The position numbers and the translations under genes were made by a program. 54,788 bases of DNA from Rhodospirillales bacterium (lineage in GTDB: Bacteria > Pseudomonadota > Alphaproteobacteria > Rhodospirillales > JANQFP01): the NCBI GenBank assembly GCA_028277795.1, contig JANQFP010000017.1, forward strand, positions 1-54,788, in the 5' to 3' direction. Below are positions 34,269 to 43,823 of this stretch, piece by piece; within the stretch, counting starts at the first letter, position 1, and every line of letters begins with the position of its first letter. Under the pieces are notes generated by a model. The model worked only from the letters and a program-made list of their open reading frames with translations. It had not been told where the DNA came from and did no database searches.

Positions 34269-36598
34269 GACATCTTCCTCCTGTCCAGCAGGATGAGCAG
34301 GGGTGGAAGGAACAGGAAATCGGCGATCAGGGCCACCGAGATGGTGATGGCGCTGAGCAGGCCCATGTCGCCGTTGACCGCGAACCCCGACGAGGCCAGC
34401 ACGCCGAAACCCGCGACCAGGGCCACCGTGGTCACCGTCAGCGCGATGCCCACGGAGCTGAAGGAGTAGCGGACCGCGTCAGCCGAATCCATGCCGTACT
34501 CCCGGCGGCCGCGCAGGTACTTGCTGAGCAGGTGCACGGTGTCGTCGACCACGATGCCCAGGGTCATGGCGATGACCACCGAGATGGCCAGGTTGACCTC
34601 CTGGAACAGGTAGCCCCAGATGCCGAAAGCGATGGCCGCCGGCATCAGGTTGGGCGCCAGGCTGACGCCGGCAATGAGCGCGTCACGCAGGACGAAGCCC
34701 AGAACCGCCGAGATCAGGACCAGGGCAAGCAGCGTGCCGCGGAGCATGGACCAGTTGTTGCGCTCGGAGATGCGCGACACCGCCATGGACATTCCCGTGG
34801 CCTTGGCCCACATGTCGGGCGCGTTCTCCTGGAGCCACGCCTCGCCCTTTGCGGCGATGTCCAGGAGCTCGGCCGAGGTCGTGTTGACCGGCGTCACCGT
34901 CACCCGCGAGGCCGACTTGCCCACGTCCATGGAGCTGTTGAGGTCGAGGCCGTAGGGCACCGACAGCTCGTAGAGCATCAGGTACTGGGCCGCCAGTTCG
35001 CTACTTTCGGGGATGGCGTAGAAGGCGGGATCGTCGCCGTTGACGTTCTGATTGAGGCGCTTGATGGTGTCGCTCATCACCGAGACGTGGGCCACCTTGT
35101 CCTGTTGTCGGTACCACTCGGCGAACTTGTCGAGCTTCTCCAGATACTCTGGCCGGGTGATGCCCTGCTCCTCGCCCGCCGGCACCGAGAACTCGATGGC
35201 GTGGATGCCCGTCAGGCGGTCCTGGGTGAAATCGGCGTCGACCCGGAACTGGTAGCGGTGGTCGAAGTATCGGATGAAATCATCGTCGAGGATGATGCGG
35301 GTGATGCCGAACCCGGCCGCGACCAGGACAAAACCCGTGGCGATCATCAACGGCACGCGTCGGCTGATCACGAAATCGGCGAGGCCATCCATGAACCGGC
35401 TCGTGTCGGCGGCCGTCCGTGCCCCGACGGGCAGCAGTGCCAGCACCGCCGGTGCCGAGATGACCGAGTAAAGCCATGCCAGGATCACCCCGATGGCGAC
35501 CAGGTTGCCGAGCTCGCGCAACGGCGGGGATTCGCTAAAGTTGAGGCTGAGGAATCCGATGGCCGTGGTGATGGACGTGATGGCAATGGGCTGCATATTG
35601 ACCCGCAGGGCCTCGACCAGCGCCGCCTGCTTGTCGAGCCCGTGGGCCCTCTGTTGCTGCATGGCGGCCAGGATGTGCACGCAGTGGGCCACCGACAGGG
35701 TCATGACGATCACCGGGGCCGCCGACGTGGAGGAATTGAGCACCAGCCCGTACCAGCCGGCCAGGCCCAGGGTGCTGAACACCGACAGGATGATGACCAG
35801 GAAGGTCACCAAGGTGCCGAGGATGGTCCGCATGGACACGGCGATGATCACGATGATCAGGGCCAGCATGGTGAGCACCAAGGTCTTGGAGTCCGCCTCC
35901 GAGGCCTCGGCGAAGGCCATGTCGATCATCACGCCGCCGGCAAGGTAGAAGTCGATCTCCGGGTGCCCGGCCCGGGCCTTGTCCACCATGTCGCGGACGT
36001 AGGTGACCACCTGCGGGATCTCGTCCAGGCTCTCGGCCGGGTTCAAGACCGTGATGACCACGGCGGTGACGTCGCCTTTTTCCGAGACGACCTTCTTGTA
36101 CAAGGCCTTGCGGGTCATGGCGATGTCGCGCACCGCGACCAGTTGCTCATCGGTCAGCGACGCCGCGTCGGTCACCAGATCGGAGATGACCAGATCCTCC
36201 CCCTCGGCCCGCGAGTACTGGAAGTTGGTCAGTGAATCGACGCGCCGCGAGAACGGCGTTTGCCAGCCCTGCTCGGTCAGCTCCTCGACTAGGCTCAGGG
36301 TCTCGCGGGTGAACACGTTGCCGTTCTTGGGCGCCATGACGATGAGGACACTGTTGTCCTTGGTGTAGGTCTCCTCCAGCGCCTCCAATGCCATGCGGTC
36401 CGGGTTGTCCTTGGCGAAGTACACCCGGCTGTCGGTTTCCACGATCAGCTTGCCGGTCGCCTCGTCCACGTGGAACCGCATGCCTGAAGCCGCCACGGCG
36501 GCGAGCAGCACGGACACGATCAGGATGACCCACCGCAGCCGGACGATGGTCTCGCCCAGTGGATAGGGTTGGGCATGGACCGCCGCATCGTCGCTCAT
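34265..36598 (-). CDS. RND/MMPL-family exporter (COG1033 type)
   Basis: The ATG at 36598, preceded by AGGGGGAAA, gives 777 aa beginning MSDDAAVHAQPY; a start at 36700 adds 34 residues. After one N-terminal helix (LRWVILIVSVLLAAVAASG) comes a large periplasmic domain (DSRVYFAKDNPDRMALEALE). Two blocks of about six helices follow, separated by a second periplasmic domain, with conserved segments ITSITTAIGFLSLNF and VIAMTLGIVVDDTVHLLSKY. This is the RND superfamily 'predicted exporter' layout related to lipid transporters HpnN and MmpL. It overlaps the LolA-like gene and lies 104 bp downstream of the FAAL-NRPS gene on the same strand, which suggests that it exports the synthetase product. Confidence 0.92.
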   Translation of the reverse strand: MSDDAAVHAQPYPLGETIVRLRWVILIVSVLLAAVAASGMRFHVDEATGKLIVETDSRVYFAKDNPDRMALEALEETYTKDNSVLIVMAPKNGNVFTRETLSLVEELTEQGWQTPFSRRVDSLTNFQYSRAEGEDLVISDLVTDAASLTDEQLVAVRDIAMTRKALYKKVVSEKGDVTAVVITVLNPAESLDEIPQVVTYVRDMVDKARAGHPEIDFYLAGGVMIDMAFAEASEADSKTLVLTMLALIIVIIAVSMRTILGTLVTFLVIILSVFSTLGLAGWYGLVLNSSTSAAPVIVMTLSVAHCVHILAAMQQQRAHGLDKQAALVEALRVNMQPIAITSITTAIGFLSLNFSESPPLRELGNLVAIGVILAWLYSVISAPAVLALLPVGARTAADTSRFMDGLADFVISRRVPLMIATGFVLVAAGFGITRIILDDDFIRYFDHRYQFRVDADFTQDRLTGIHAIEFSVPAGEEQGITRPEYLEKLDKFAEWYRQQDKVAHVSVMSDTIKRLNQNVNGDDPAFYAIPESSELAAQYLMLYELSVPYGLDLNSSMDVGKSASRVTVTPVNTTSAELLDIAAKGEAWLQENAPDMWAKATGMSMAVSRISERNNWSMLRGTLLALVLISAVLGFVLRDALIAGVSLAPNLMPAAIAFGIWGYLFQEVNLAISVVIAMTLGIVVDDTVHLLSKYLRGRREYGMDSADAVRYSFSSVGIALTVTTVALVAGFGVLASSGFAVNGDMGLLSAITISVALIADFLFLPPLLILLDRRKMS

Positions 36599-36702
36599 CA
36601 GCTTTCCCCCTGGCCGACCCGAATGGGTCCTGCCGCTCCCTCTGCGGGCCCCGGTTGCCGCATGCGCCGGCCTCGCGCCAGCGTTCGGCTGCCGCATCAA
36701 AT

Positions 36703-39700
36703 CTATCGCCGAAACCCCGGCGGCGACACCATTTTGTCGGCAACTGGTTCGGTTTCAATGGAATTTTTTGCGTCCGCCGATCGCGGCGGCGGAGCCTTGG
36801 CCCCGTCGGCACCGGTGATGCAGTCGTTGATCACGGCCGCCAGGTCGTTGACGTAGGGATCGCGGAACATGCGCCCGTGCCATCCCGGCACCCGCAGCGT
36901 TTCCATCCCGCCTTTGGCCCGGAACCGCCAGCGGAAGAAGAACTGGAAGCGGAACGGCGCATTGCCCTGGGTCATCAGCAGGGTGATGCGCCCCGGGTAG
37001 TCGCGGACCCGGTGGCGGCGCATGGCCCTGAGCTGCGCTTCAAGGCCCTGATCGTTGAAGACGGTACGAAGCCAGCGGCTGAACACCTCGCTGGTGCCGA
37101 ATCCGAACCGGGTGACCAGCGCCTTGATGATGCGGAACAGGATGAGGCTGCCGATGGACCAAGTGGGGTAGATGGTATCGAGGAGGATGAGGGACGCGAC
37201 CTCGCGTCCCTGCTCGCGGAGCCGGCGCGCCACATCCACCGCCACCACGCCGCCCAGCGAGAAGCCGGCGATCAGGTAGGGACCCTGGGGCTGGACGGCG
37301 ACGATCTCGTCCACGTAGCGCTGGGCCACGTCGGCGATCTCCAGCTTCAGCCGCCCCTCGCCATTGGCCCGCGGTGGCACCAAGCCGTAGAACGGGCGAT
37401 CGACGCCCATGCGTGGTGCCAGCGCAGCGAACCGCATGACGTCGCCATGTCCGGCAGCGACGCAGAAGAACGGCGTGCGGCCCTGGCCTTGCTGGATGGA
37501 CACCAGAAGCCCCTCGCGCGCCGACGCGGATGCCGAACGCAGGTCCTGGGCCAACGCCTCGATGGTTGGCGATTCGAAGATGGCGGTTGGCGGCACCTTG
37601 TAGCCGAGTTGTTTCTCCAACTGTCCCAAGATGCGGAGCGCGAGCAGGGAGTGGCCTCCGAGATCGAAGAAGTTGTCGCGGATGCCGATGGGCTTGATGT
37701 CGAGCACGCTCTCCCAGATCCGCGACAACGCGGTTTCCAGGTCGTCACGCGGCGCGGTGAACTGGCGGCCGGTGGCCGCCGCCGCCTCGTCGGGCGCCGG
37801 CAGGGCGTTGCGGTCGACCTTGCCACTGGGGGTCTGGGGCAGGGCGTCCACAACCATGAACGCCGCCGGAATCATGTATTCGGGCAGGACCCGGTCGAGG
37901 AAGGCGCGCAACTCGGCGGCATCGGGCGCGGCCCCGGTCCGGGGCACCACGTATCCGATCAGGCGGGGCTCGGTGGCCCCGTCCCGGCGCGCAGCCACGG
38001 CGGCGTCGCGTACCCCCGGCGCCTCCATGAGGCGGGCTTCGATCTCGCCCAGCTCGACGCGGTAACCACGCACCTTCACCTGGGCATCCAAGCGGCCCAG
38101 GAACTCGATGACGCCGTCGGGCCGGTAGCGGGCGAGGTCGCCGGTCTTGTAGAGCCGTCCGCCGCCGGCGGGGTCGGAGGGGTCGGTCACGAAGCGCTCG
38201 GCAGTCAGCTCGGGCCGGTTCAGGTAGCCGCGGGCCAGCCCCTCGCCGCCGATGTGCAGCTCCCCGGGAACGCCCACCGGCACGGGCTGCATGTTGGCGT
38301 CAAGCAGTTGGACGGTGGCGTGCGAAACCGGCCGGCCGATCGGCACCACCGTCTCGGTGCTGCCGCGGATGCAGCGCCAGTGGGTGGCGAAGATGGTGGC
38401 CTCGGTCGGGCCGTAGAAGTGCTGGAGCTCGGCGCCGCAGACGGCGAAGAACCGTTTCTGCAAGTCTCCCGACACGGCCTCGCCGCCGCACACCACATGG
38501 CGGAGGGCGCCGCAGCGGGCCAGGTCGGGGACCTCCACCATGTGCTGCAACAGCGACGGAACGCAGGACATGGCGGTGATCTCCCGGTCCGCCATCTCGC
38601 CGACCAGCGCCGCCGGATCCCGCAGGATGCCGGGCGGAGCGACGACCAGGCGCGCCCCCGCCAGCAACGGGGTGAAGATCTCCCACACGGCCGGGTCGAA
38701 GCTCAGCGGGATGGTCTGCAGGATGCGGTCGGCAGCCGTGATGCCGAGCACCTTCTGCTTCCACCGGAGGCGGTTGCAGGCGGCCTCATGGGGCGTCATC
38801 ACGCCCTTGGGCACGCCGGTCGAGCCCGATGTGTAGAGGACATAGGCCAGGTTTTCGGAAGAGACCGTCACCGCCGGGCTGTCGCTGGGCCGGCCCGCCA
38901 CCTGGGGCCAGTCGCTGTCGAGGCACAGGGTCACGGCGTTGGTGGACAGGCCGTCGCGCAGGCGGTCCAGGGTCAGGAGCACCGGAGCCGCGCAGTCGTC
39001 GATCATGAAGCGCACGCGGTCCGGCGGGTTGGCCGGATCGATGGTCACGAAGGCGCCGCCGGCCTTGAGGACCCCCAATAGGGCGATCACCATCTCCAAC
39101 GACCGTTCCATGATGACGGCCACCAGACCGTCCGCTCCGACGCCCAGGTCGACCAGATGATGGGCGAGCTGATTGGCGCGGGCGTCCAGGTCCCGGTATG
39201 TCAGCTCTTGGTCCATGAACGTCACGGCCACGGCTTCGGGCGTCCGCGCCGCCTGGTCCTCGATGAGCCGGTGCAGGCAGGCGCCGGCGAAGGTCTCGGG
39301 CCGCGGCACGTCGGCCGAGCGCGCGTTCCAGGCGGCGATGCGGTCCGATTCGGCCGGCGTCAGCATGGGGAGGCCCGCCACCGCGGCGTCGGGGTCCGCG
39401 ATGGCAGCGGCGAGCAGCACCTGGTAGTGGCGGGCCAGACGCTCGATGGTGTCGCGGTCGAACAGATCGCTGGCATAGCTGAGATAGGCGAAAAGGCGGC
39501 TCGGCGTCTCGAAGAACTCCAGGTTGAGGTCGAACTGCCCTTCGAGCTGAGGCAGCACGAAGGGGACGAACGCCACCCCGTCGCTGGCGATGCCCTGGCC
39601 CGGGCCGCCCTCGGCGCGGAAGCCGGCGTCGGCCTCGAAGTTCAGGCGGGTCAGGCCGAAGGCGATCTGGAACAACGGCGGTCGGCTGGGATCGCGCCGC

Positions 39701-42700
39701 GGATTGAGCTGTTCGACCAGCACCGAGAAGGGCAGCTCCTGGTGGTCGATGGCCTCGCGTACCGTGTGCCGCACCCGCTCGGTCAGGTCGCGGAAACTGA
39801 CCGTGTCGTCGAAGTCCGTGCGCAGCACGACCGGATTGACGAAATAGCCGACGGTGCGGTCGAACCCGCGGTCCCAGCGCCCGGCCATGATGGTGCCCAC
39901 GGGGATGTCGGTGCGCCCCAGGTAGCGGCTGAGCAGGACCAGGAACACCGCCTGCAGGACGATGAACGCGGTGGCCCCGGTCTCCGCCGCCAGCCGCCTC
40001 AGGCCGGTGGTATCGGCCGGCGACAGCGTGATGGGCACGGTGCCGCCGCTGAAGGTCTGGACGGGGGGGCGGGGCTTGGCCATGGGGAGGTCGGTCTCCG
40101 GCGGGCTGTCGGCCAGGCGCCGGCGCCAGTACTCCAGGTCGGCGGTGCCGTCGGCGCTGGCCAGTTCCCCTTCCTGCCGGCGCAGGAGATCGGCATAAGG
40201 AGCCGACAGCGGCGGCGGCAAGCCTTCGTGGTCGGTCTCGTTGGCGTAGAGGGCGAACAGGTCTTCAAGCACCACGTTGACCGACCAGCCGTCGCAGATC
40301 ATGTGGTGGCTGCACAGCATCAGCACGTGCCGGTCCTCACTCAGGCGGAACAGGACGCACCGGGTCAAGGGGTCGTCCAGCAGGCGGAACGGGCGACGCG
40401 CCGCCTCGTAGAGGGCCTCGACCACCTGGGTGTCCGATCGCCCGCCCAGGTCCACGTGCTCGAGCGGGATGACCGTCTTGCCGTTCAGCACCAACCGCGG
40501 CTCGCCGTGGCGCAGGGTCAGCCGCGCCGCGAGCAGAGGATGGCGTGCGCCGAGGGCGTCGAGGGCCCGTTGCAGGGCCTCGCCGACGACGACGCCATGG
40601 ACTTGCAGGGTCATGGTCAGGTTGTAGGCCGAGCTGTCGGCGGCCAACTGCTGCTGGAACCACAAGGCCGCCTGGCCGCGGGTCAGCGGCAACTCGGTCG
40701 CCGCGCCGCCGTTGATGGGCGCAGTGTCGGGCGCCGTGTCCGGGGCCTCCACCACGACCGGCACTCGGCCGTCGGGGAGACGCCGGCCCAGATCGTCGGC
40801 CAACGCCTCCAGGCTGCGGTCCTCGAGAAACGTTGTGACCGGCAGGGACAGCCCCAAACGGCTCTCGACGATGTGGGCGAGACGGGCGGCGGCCAGGGAG
40901 TCGAGCCCCAGGGTATGGACCGGGCGATGGATGTCGACTCGCCCAACAGGGACGTTGAGGGCGCCCGCCACCTGGGCCTGCATGTAGGTGAGCAGATCCG
41001 GGGCCTCGCCGTCGAACAACGCCGCCGCCACCTCCTCGGCGCCGGGATGACGGTCGACGGCGGTATGAGGGGCGTGGGTCGCCACGTCGCGCCAGACCTC
41101 CGGCAGGGTGTCGGTGACGAAGCTGTCGCGCACCGCGTGCCGCATGATCTTGCCGCTCGACGTCTTGGGATTGGTCCCCGGCTTGACCAGGATGATGGCG
41201 TCCAGGTGGATCTCAAGATCGGCCCACACGGCGACGCGGATGGCATCGACCACGGCGGCGAGGTCGTATTTCTTGTAGTGCCGCCCGACTTCGTGGACCA
41301 GGACGATGATCTCCTCGCCATCCACGCCCACCTCGAACGCGGCACCGCCGGCAGACACCAGGAGATCGTGGCAGCCTTCGGCCGCGAACTCGATGTCGTG
41401 CGGGTGGACGTTGCGGCCGTGGACGATGATCAGGTCCTTGATGCGGCCGGTGTAGAACAGCTCACCGCCGTCGATGAAACCCAGGTCCCCGGTGCGCAGG
41501 AACGGGCCGGCGCTGTTGGACTTCAGACGAGCGTCGAAGTCCTCGGCCGTCTGATCGGGACGCTCCCAGTAGCCGCGGGCCACGTTGCTGCCGTGCACCC
41601 AGATCTCGCCGATCCGCCGCTCGGGGCAGGGTTGACGGGTGCGGGGATCGACGATGGACACCTCCTGGTCGAGGGCGGAGCGTCCGATGCTGACCAGGAC
41701 ACGGGCCGCCTCGTCGGTATGGGCAACGGGGACCGCTTCGTGGCGGTCCAGCCCGGCGGCGTCGTAGGCGCGCACCACCGGCAGTTCCCATTTGCGCGCG
41801 CAGGACACCCAGAGCGTTGCTTCGGCCAGGCCATAGATGGGTAGGTGGGCATCGGCGCGGAAGCCGTATTCGGCGAACACCTCGGCGAATTTCTGGATGG
41901 TGCTGGCGCGGATGGGTTCGGCACCATTGAACGCCACCCGCCAGCTGCTGAGATCGAGGTCGGCGCGCTCCTCGGGCGTGGTCTTGTAGATGCACAGGTC
42001 GTAGGCGAAGTTGGGTCCGCCGCTGCTGTGCGGGCGGTACCGCGAGATGGCCTTGAGCCAGCGGATCGGCCGCTGGATGAACCGGATCGGCGGCATGACC
42101 ACGTTCTGGGTGCCCAGGAAAAGCGGCAGGATGGTGCAGCCGATCAGCCCCATGTCGTGGAACATGGGCAGCCACGTAAGCATGGCCGTCTCGTCGGTTT
42201 GCGCCGCCCCCACCGCCAGCATCCGCAGGTTGGACAAGAGGTTGGCGTGGCTGACCATCACCCCTTTGGGCACGCCCGTGGACCCGGAGGTGTACTGGAG
42301 GAACGCCAGGGTGTCCGGATCCAGCTCGAGCTGGCGCCATTGGCCGGCTCCCCCGTCATCGATGGTATCGGTGCACAGCCACGCGGCCCCGGCCAGGGCG
42401 GGAGCGGCCTCCGCCGGGCCACGGGCGATGGCCAGGATGTCCTCGGTGGTCAGGATGATGGCCGGCCGGCAGTCGGCGGCGATGGCCTCGATGCGCGGCA
42501 TGGCCCGGTTGCTGCGTGGCGGCGGCGCCGGAACGGCCACCGCGCCGGCATAGAGGCAGGCGAAGAAGGCGGCAATGAACTCGATCCCCGGCGGGTGCAG
42601 CAATAGCACCCGTTCGCCGGCGGCGCCCCGCTCCTGGAGGGCGGCGGCGATGGCGCGGATGCGGCGGTCGATGTCGGCGTAGGTGACGCGGCCGCTCTCG

Positions 42701-42837
42701 GTCTCGCCGTCCTCCAGGAAGGTGACGGCCAGACGGTCGGGATGCCGAGCCGCCCGCCACCGGAGAACCGAGACAACGTCGGAGAAATCCGGACCGGTAC
42801 GGGACGGATCGACGTGCACCTGCCAGCTTCCTTCCAT
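36703..42837 (-). CDS. Single-module hybrid synthetase: FAAL-ACP-C-A-PCP-TE
   Basis: The ATG at 42837 gives 2044 aa (MEGSWQVHVDPSR); an ATG 14 codons upstream is possible. Domains in order: fatty acyl-AMP ligase (about 10-590, LQYTSGSTGVPKGVMVSH); acyl carrier (Ser near 645 in LGLDSLAAARL); condensation domain (about 715-1150, SHHMICDGWSVNVV with an intact HHxxxDG); adenylation domain (about 1180-1680, YVLYTSGSTGVPKGVM, FYGPTEATI, VKVRGYRVELGE); peptidyl carrier (Ser near 1727, FDLGGHSLLAL); and thioesterase (Ser near 1860, GFSLGG). Logic: activate a free fatty acid, load it on ACP, acylate one PCP-bound amino acid, release by TE. By-eye specificity residues are D P W S V G F I F; I cannot match these to a substrate. 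Downstream exporter genes are on the same strand. Confidence 0.95.
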   Translation of the reverse strand: MEGSWQVHVDPSRTGPDFSDVVSVLRWRAARHPDRLAVTFLEDGETESGRVTYADIDRRIRAIAAALQERGAAGERVLLLHPPGIEFIAAFFACLYAGAVAVPAPPPRSNRAMPRIEAIAADCRPAIILTTEDILAIARGPAEAAPALAGAAWLCTDTIDDGGAGQWRQLELDPDTLAFLQYTSGSTGVPKGVMVSHANLLSNLRMLAVGAAQTDETAMLTWLPMFHDMGLIGCTILPLFLGTQNVVMPPIRFIQRPIRWLKAISRYRPHSSGGPNFAYDLCIYKTTPEERADLDLSSWRVAFNGAEPIRASTIQKFAEVFAEYGFRADAHLPIYGLAEATLWVSCARKWELPVVRAYDAAGLDRHEAVPVAHTDEAARVLVSIGRSALDQEVSIVDPRTRQPCPERRIGEIWVHGSNVARGYWERPDQTAEDFDARLKSNSAGPFLRTGDLGFIDGGELFYTGRIKDLIIVHGRNVHPHDIEFAAEGCHDLLVSAGGAAFEVGVDGEEIIVLVHEVGRHYKKYDLAAVVDAIRVAVWADLEIHLDAIILVKPGTNPKTSSGKIMRHAVRDSFVTDTLPEVWRDVATHAPHTAVDRHPGAEEVAAALFDGEAPDLLTYMQAQVAGALNVPVGRVDIHRPVHTLGLDSLAAARLAHIVESRLGLSLPVTTFLEDRSLEALADDLGRRLPDGRVPVVVEAPDTAPDTAPINGGAATELPLTRGQAALWFQQQLAADSSAYNLTMTLQVHGVVVGEALQRALDALGARHPLLAARLTLRHGEPRLVLNGKTVIPLEHVDLGGRSDTQVVEALYEAARRPFRLLDDPLTRCVLFRLSEDRHVLMLCSHHMICDGWSVNVVLEDLFALYANETDHEGLPPPLSAPYADLLRRQEGELASADGTADLEYWRRRLADSPPETDLPMAKPRPPVQTFSGGTVPITLSPADTTGLRRLAAETGATAFIVLQAVFLVLLSRYLGRTDIPVGTIMAGRWDRGFDRTVGYFVNPVVLRTDFDDTVSFRDLTERVRHTVREAIDHQELPFSVLVEQLNPRRDPSRPPLFQIAFGLTRLNFEADAGFRAEGGPGQGIASDGVAFVPFVLPQLEGQFDLNLEFFETPSRLFAYLSYASDLFDRDTIERLARHYQVLLAAAIADPDAAVAGLPMLTPAESDRIAAWNARSADVPRPETFAGACLHRLIEDQAARTPEAVAVTFMDQELTYRDLDARANQLAHHLVDLGVGADGLVAVIMERSLEMVIALLGVLKAGGAFVTIDPANPPDRVRFMIDDCAAPVLLTLDRLRDGLSTNAVTLCLDSDWPQVAGRPSDSPAVTVSSENLAYVLYTSGSTGVPKGVMTPHEAACNRLRWKQKVLGITAADRILQTIPLSFDPAVWEIFTPLLAGARLVVAPPGILRDPAALVGEMADREITAMSCVPSLLQHMVEVPDLARCGALRHVVCGGEAVSGDLQKRFFAVCGAELQHFYGPTEATIFATHWRCIRGSTETVVPIGRPVSHATVQLLDANMQPVPVGVPGELHIGGEGLARGYLNRPELTAERFVTDPSDPAGGGRLYKTGDLARYRPDGVIEFLGRLDAQVKVRGYRVELGEIEARLMEAPGVRDAAVAARRDGATEPRLIGYVVPRTGAAPDAAELRAFLDRVLPEYMIPAAFMVVDALPQTPSGKVDRNALPAPDEAAAATGRQFTAPRDDLETALSRIWESVLDIKPIGIRDNFFDLGGHSLLALRILGQLEKQLGYKVPPTAIFESPTIEALAQDLRSASASAREGLLVSIQQGQGRTPFFCVAAGHGDVMRFAALAPRMGVDRPFYGLVPPRANGEGRLKLEIADVAQRYVDEIVAVQPQGPYLIAGFSLGGVVAVDVARRLREQGREVASLILLDTIYPTWSIGSLILFRIIKALVTRFGFGTSEVFSRWLRTVFNDQGLEAQLRAMRRHRVRDYPGRITLLMTQGNAPFRFQFFFRWRFRAKGGMETLRVPGWHGRMFRDPYVNDLAAVINDCITGADGAKAPPPRSADAKNSIETEPVADKMVSPPGFRR

Positions 42838-42952
42838 ATCACACCATGGCTGCTGCTGCCGCGCGACCGCGCCCCTCATCGGCAGTCTGCCTGTACATGG
42901 TCAGGGGGCGCGCTCGGTTGCCTCGCACCATGGTGTCGTGGAAGATGGATCG
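42838..42952. promoter_or_regulatory. Divergent spacer between the synthetase and PPTase genes
   Basis: These 115 bp separate the leftward synthetase ATG from the rightward PPTase start and must hold promoters for both arms of the cluster. No clear -35/-10 pair or operator could be picked out by eye. Confidence 0.4.
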
Positions 42953-43780
42953 ATGCTATGCCACTCGTCACAGTGGTACAAGACTGCCTCGCCGACGGTG
43001 CCGTCCCGCCGGCTCCCGGCTGGACGGGACGTCCATGTCTGGTGTTGCGCCCTGCGCCGGATCGGCCCCCCGATGGTCGTCTTGGCCTCGGTGCTGTCCG
43101 AGGAAGAGCGGCGGCGGGCCGAGGCCTACCGGTTCGCCGCCGACCGCCGGCGGTTTACGGTCGGACGGGCGCTCCTGCGTTGGCTGGTGGCGTGCTACAC
43201 CGGCCGGCCGGCGCGTGCGCTCAGGCTCGTCGCCGGTCCCTACGGCAAGCCGATGCTGGCCGACGGCGGCGGCCACGCGCTCCGCTTCAGCCTGTCGGCG
43301 ACCCGGGGCTTGGCGGTGGTCGCCCTGGCCGCGGGCCGCGACGTCGGCGTGGACGTGGAGGGACTGCGTCCGCTGCCCGATGCCCTGACCCTGGCCCGCA
43401 CCGCGTTCACGTCCCGCGAGGCGGCCGCCCTCGACCGCCTGCCGGACTCCGACCGGGCAACCGCCTTCCTGCGCGCCTGGACCCGCAAGGAGGCCGTGGT
43501 CAAGGCCATCGGTGCCGGTCTGTCCTTCGGGCTCGACCGGGTCGAGGTCACGATGACTCCGGCGCCGCGGCTGCGGGCCATCGAAGGCCGGTCCCGGGAC
43601 GCCGCCGGATGGTCGCTGGTCGATCTGGGCCTCCCCCGGGGGACCCTGGGCGCGTTGGCCGTCGCCGGGCCGACGCCGGTGGTGACGGTTCGGACCACCG
43701 ATATCGACACCCTCGCCCGGCACCTGGCCCGGGCTCCGGCGGCCACGCCGCGATTGACGGTTAATCCTGATCTGCCATAG
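42953..43780 (+). CDS. Sfp-type 4'-phosphopantetheinyl transferase
   Basis: The ATG at 42953 gives 275 aa; upstream in-frame starts would overlap the divergent synthetase gene. Diagnostic motifs are GVDVEGL (Mg-binding Asp/Glu) and AWTRKEAVVKAIGAGLSFGL, matching the F/Y/G-VDxE and WxxKEAxxK signatures of the Sfp/EntD superfamily. LSEEERRRAEAYRF and FTVGRALLR complete the family pattern. It attaches the CoA phosphopantetheine arm to carrier-protein serines. The adjacent two-carrier synthetase is the obvious client. 43 bp separate it from the flavo-oxidase gene on the same strand. Confidence 0.92.
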   Translation: MLCHSSQWYKTASPTVPSRRLPAGRDVHVWCCALRRIGPPMVVLASVLSEEERRRAEAYRFAADRRRFTVGRALLRWLVACYTGRPARALRLVAGPYGKPMLADGGGHALRFSLSATRGLAVVALAAGRDVGVDVEGLRPLPDALTLARTAFTSREAAALDRLPDSDRATAFLRAWTRKEAVVKAIGAGLSFGLDRVEVTMTPAPRLRAIEGRSRDAAGWSLVDLGLPRGTLGALAVAGPTPVVTVRTTDIDTLARHLARAPAATPRLTVNPDLP

Positions 43781-43823
43781 GGTTATCCGGCACCTTCGCC
43801 TGCGCGAACAAGGGGGACCTCCC

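Noticed and set aside
36559-41844. Open frames of 840 and 895 codons antisense to the FAAL-NRPS gene
   Set aside because: Low-complexity His/Arg/Gly-rich translations with no domain; the opposite strand encodes an intact multidomain synthetase.
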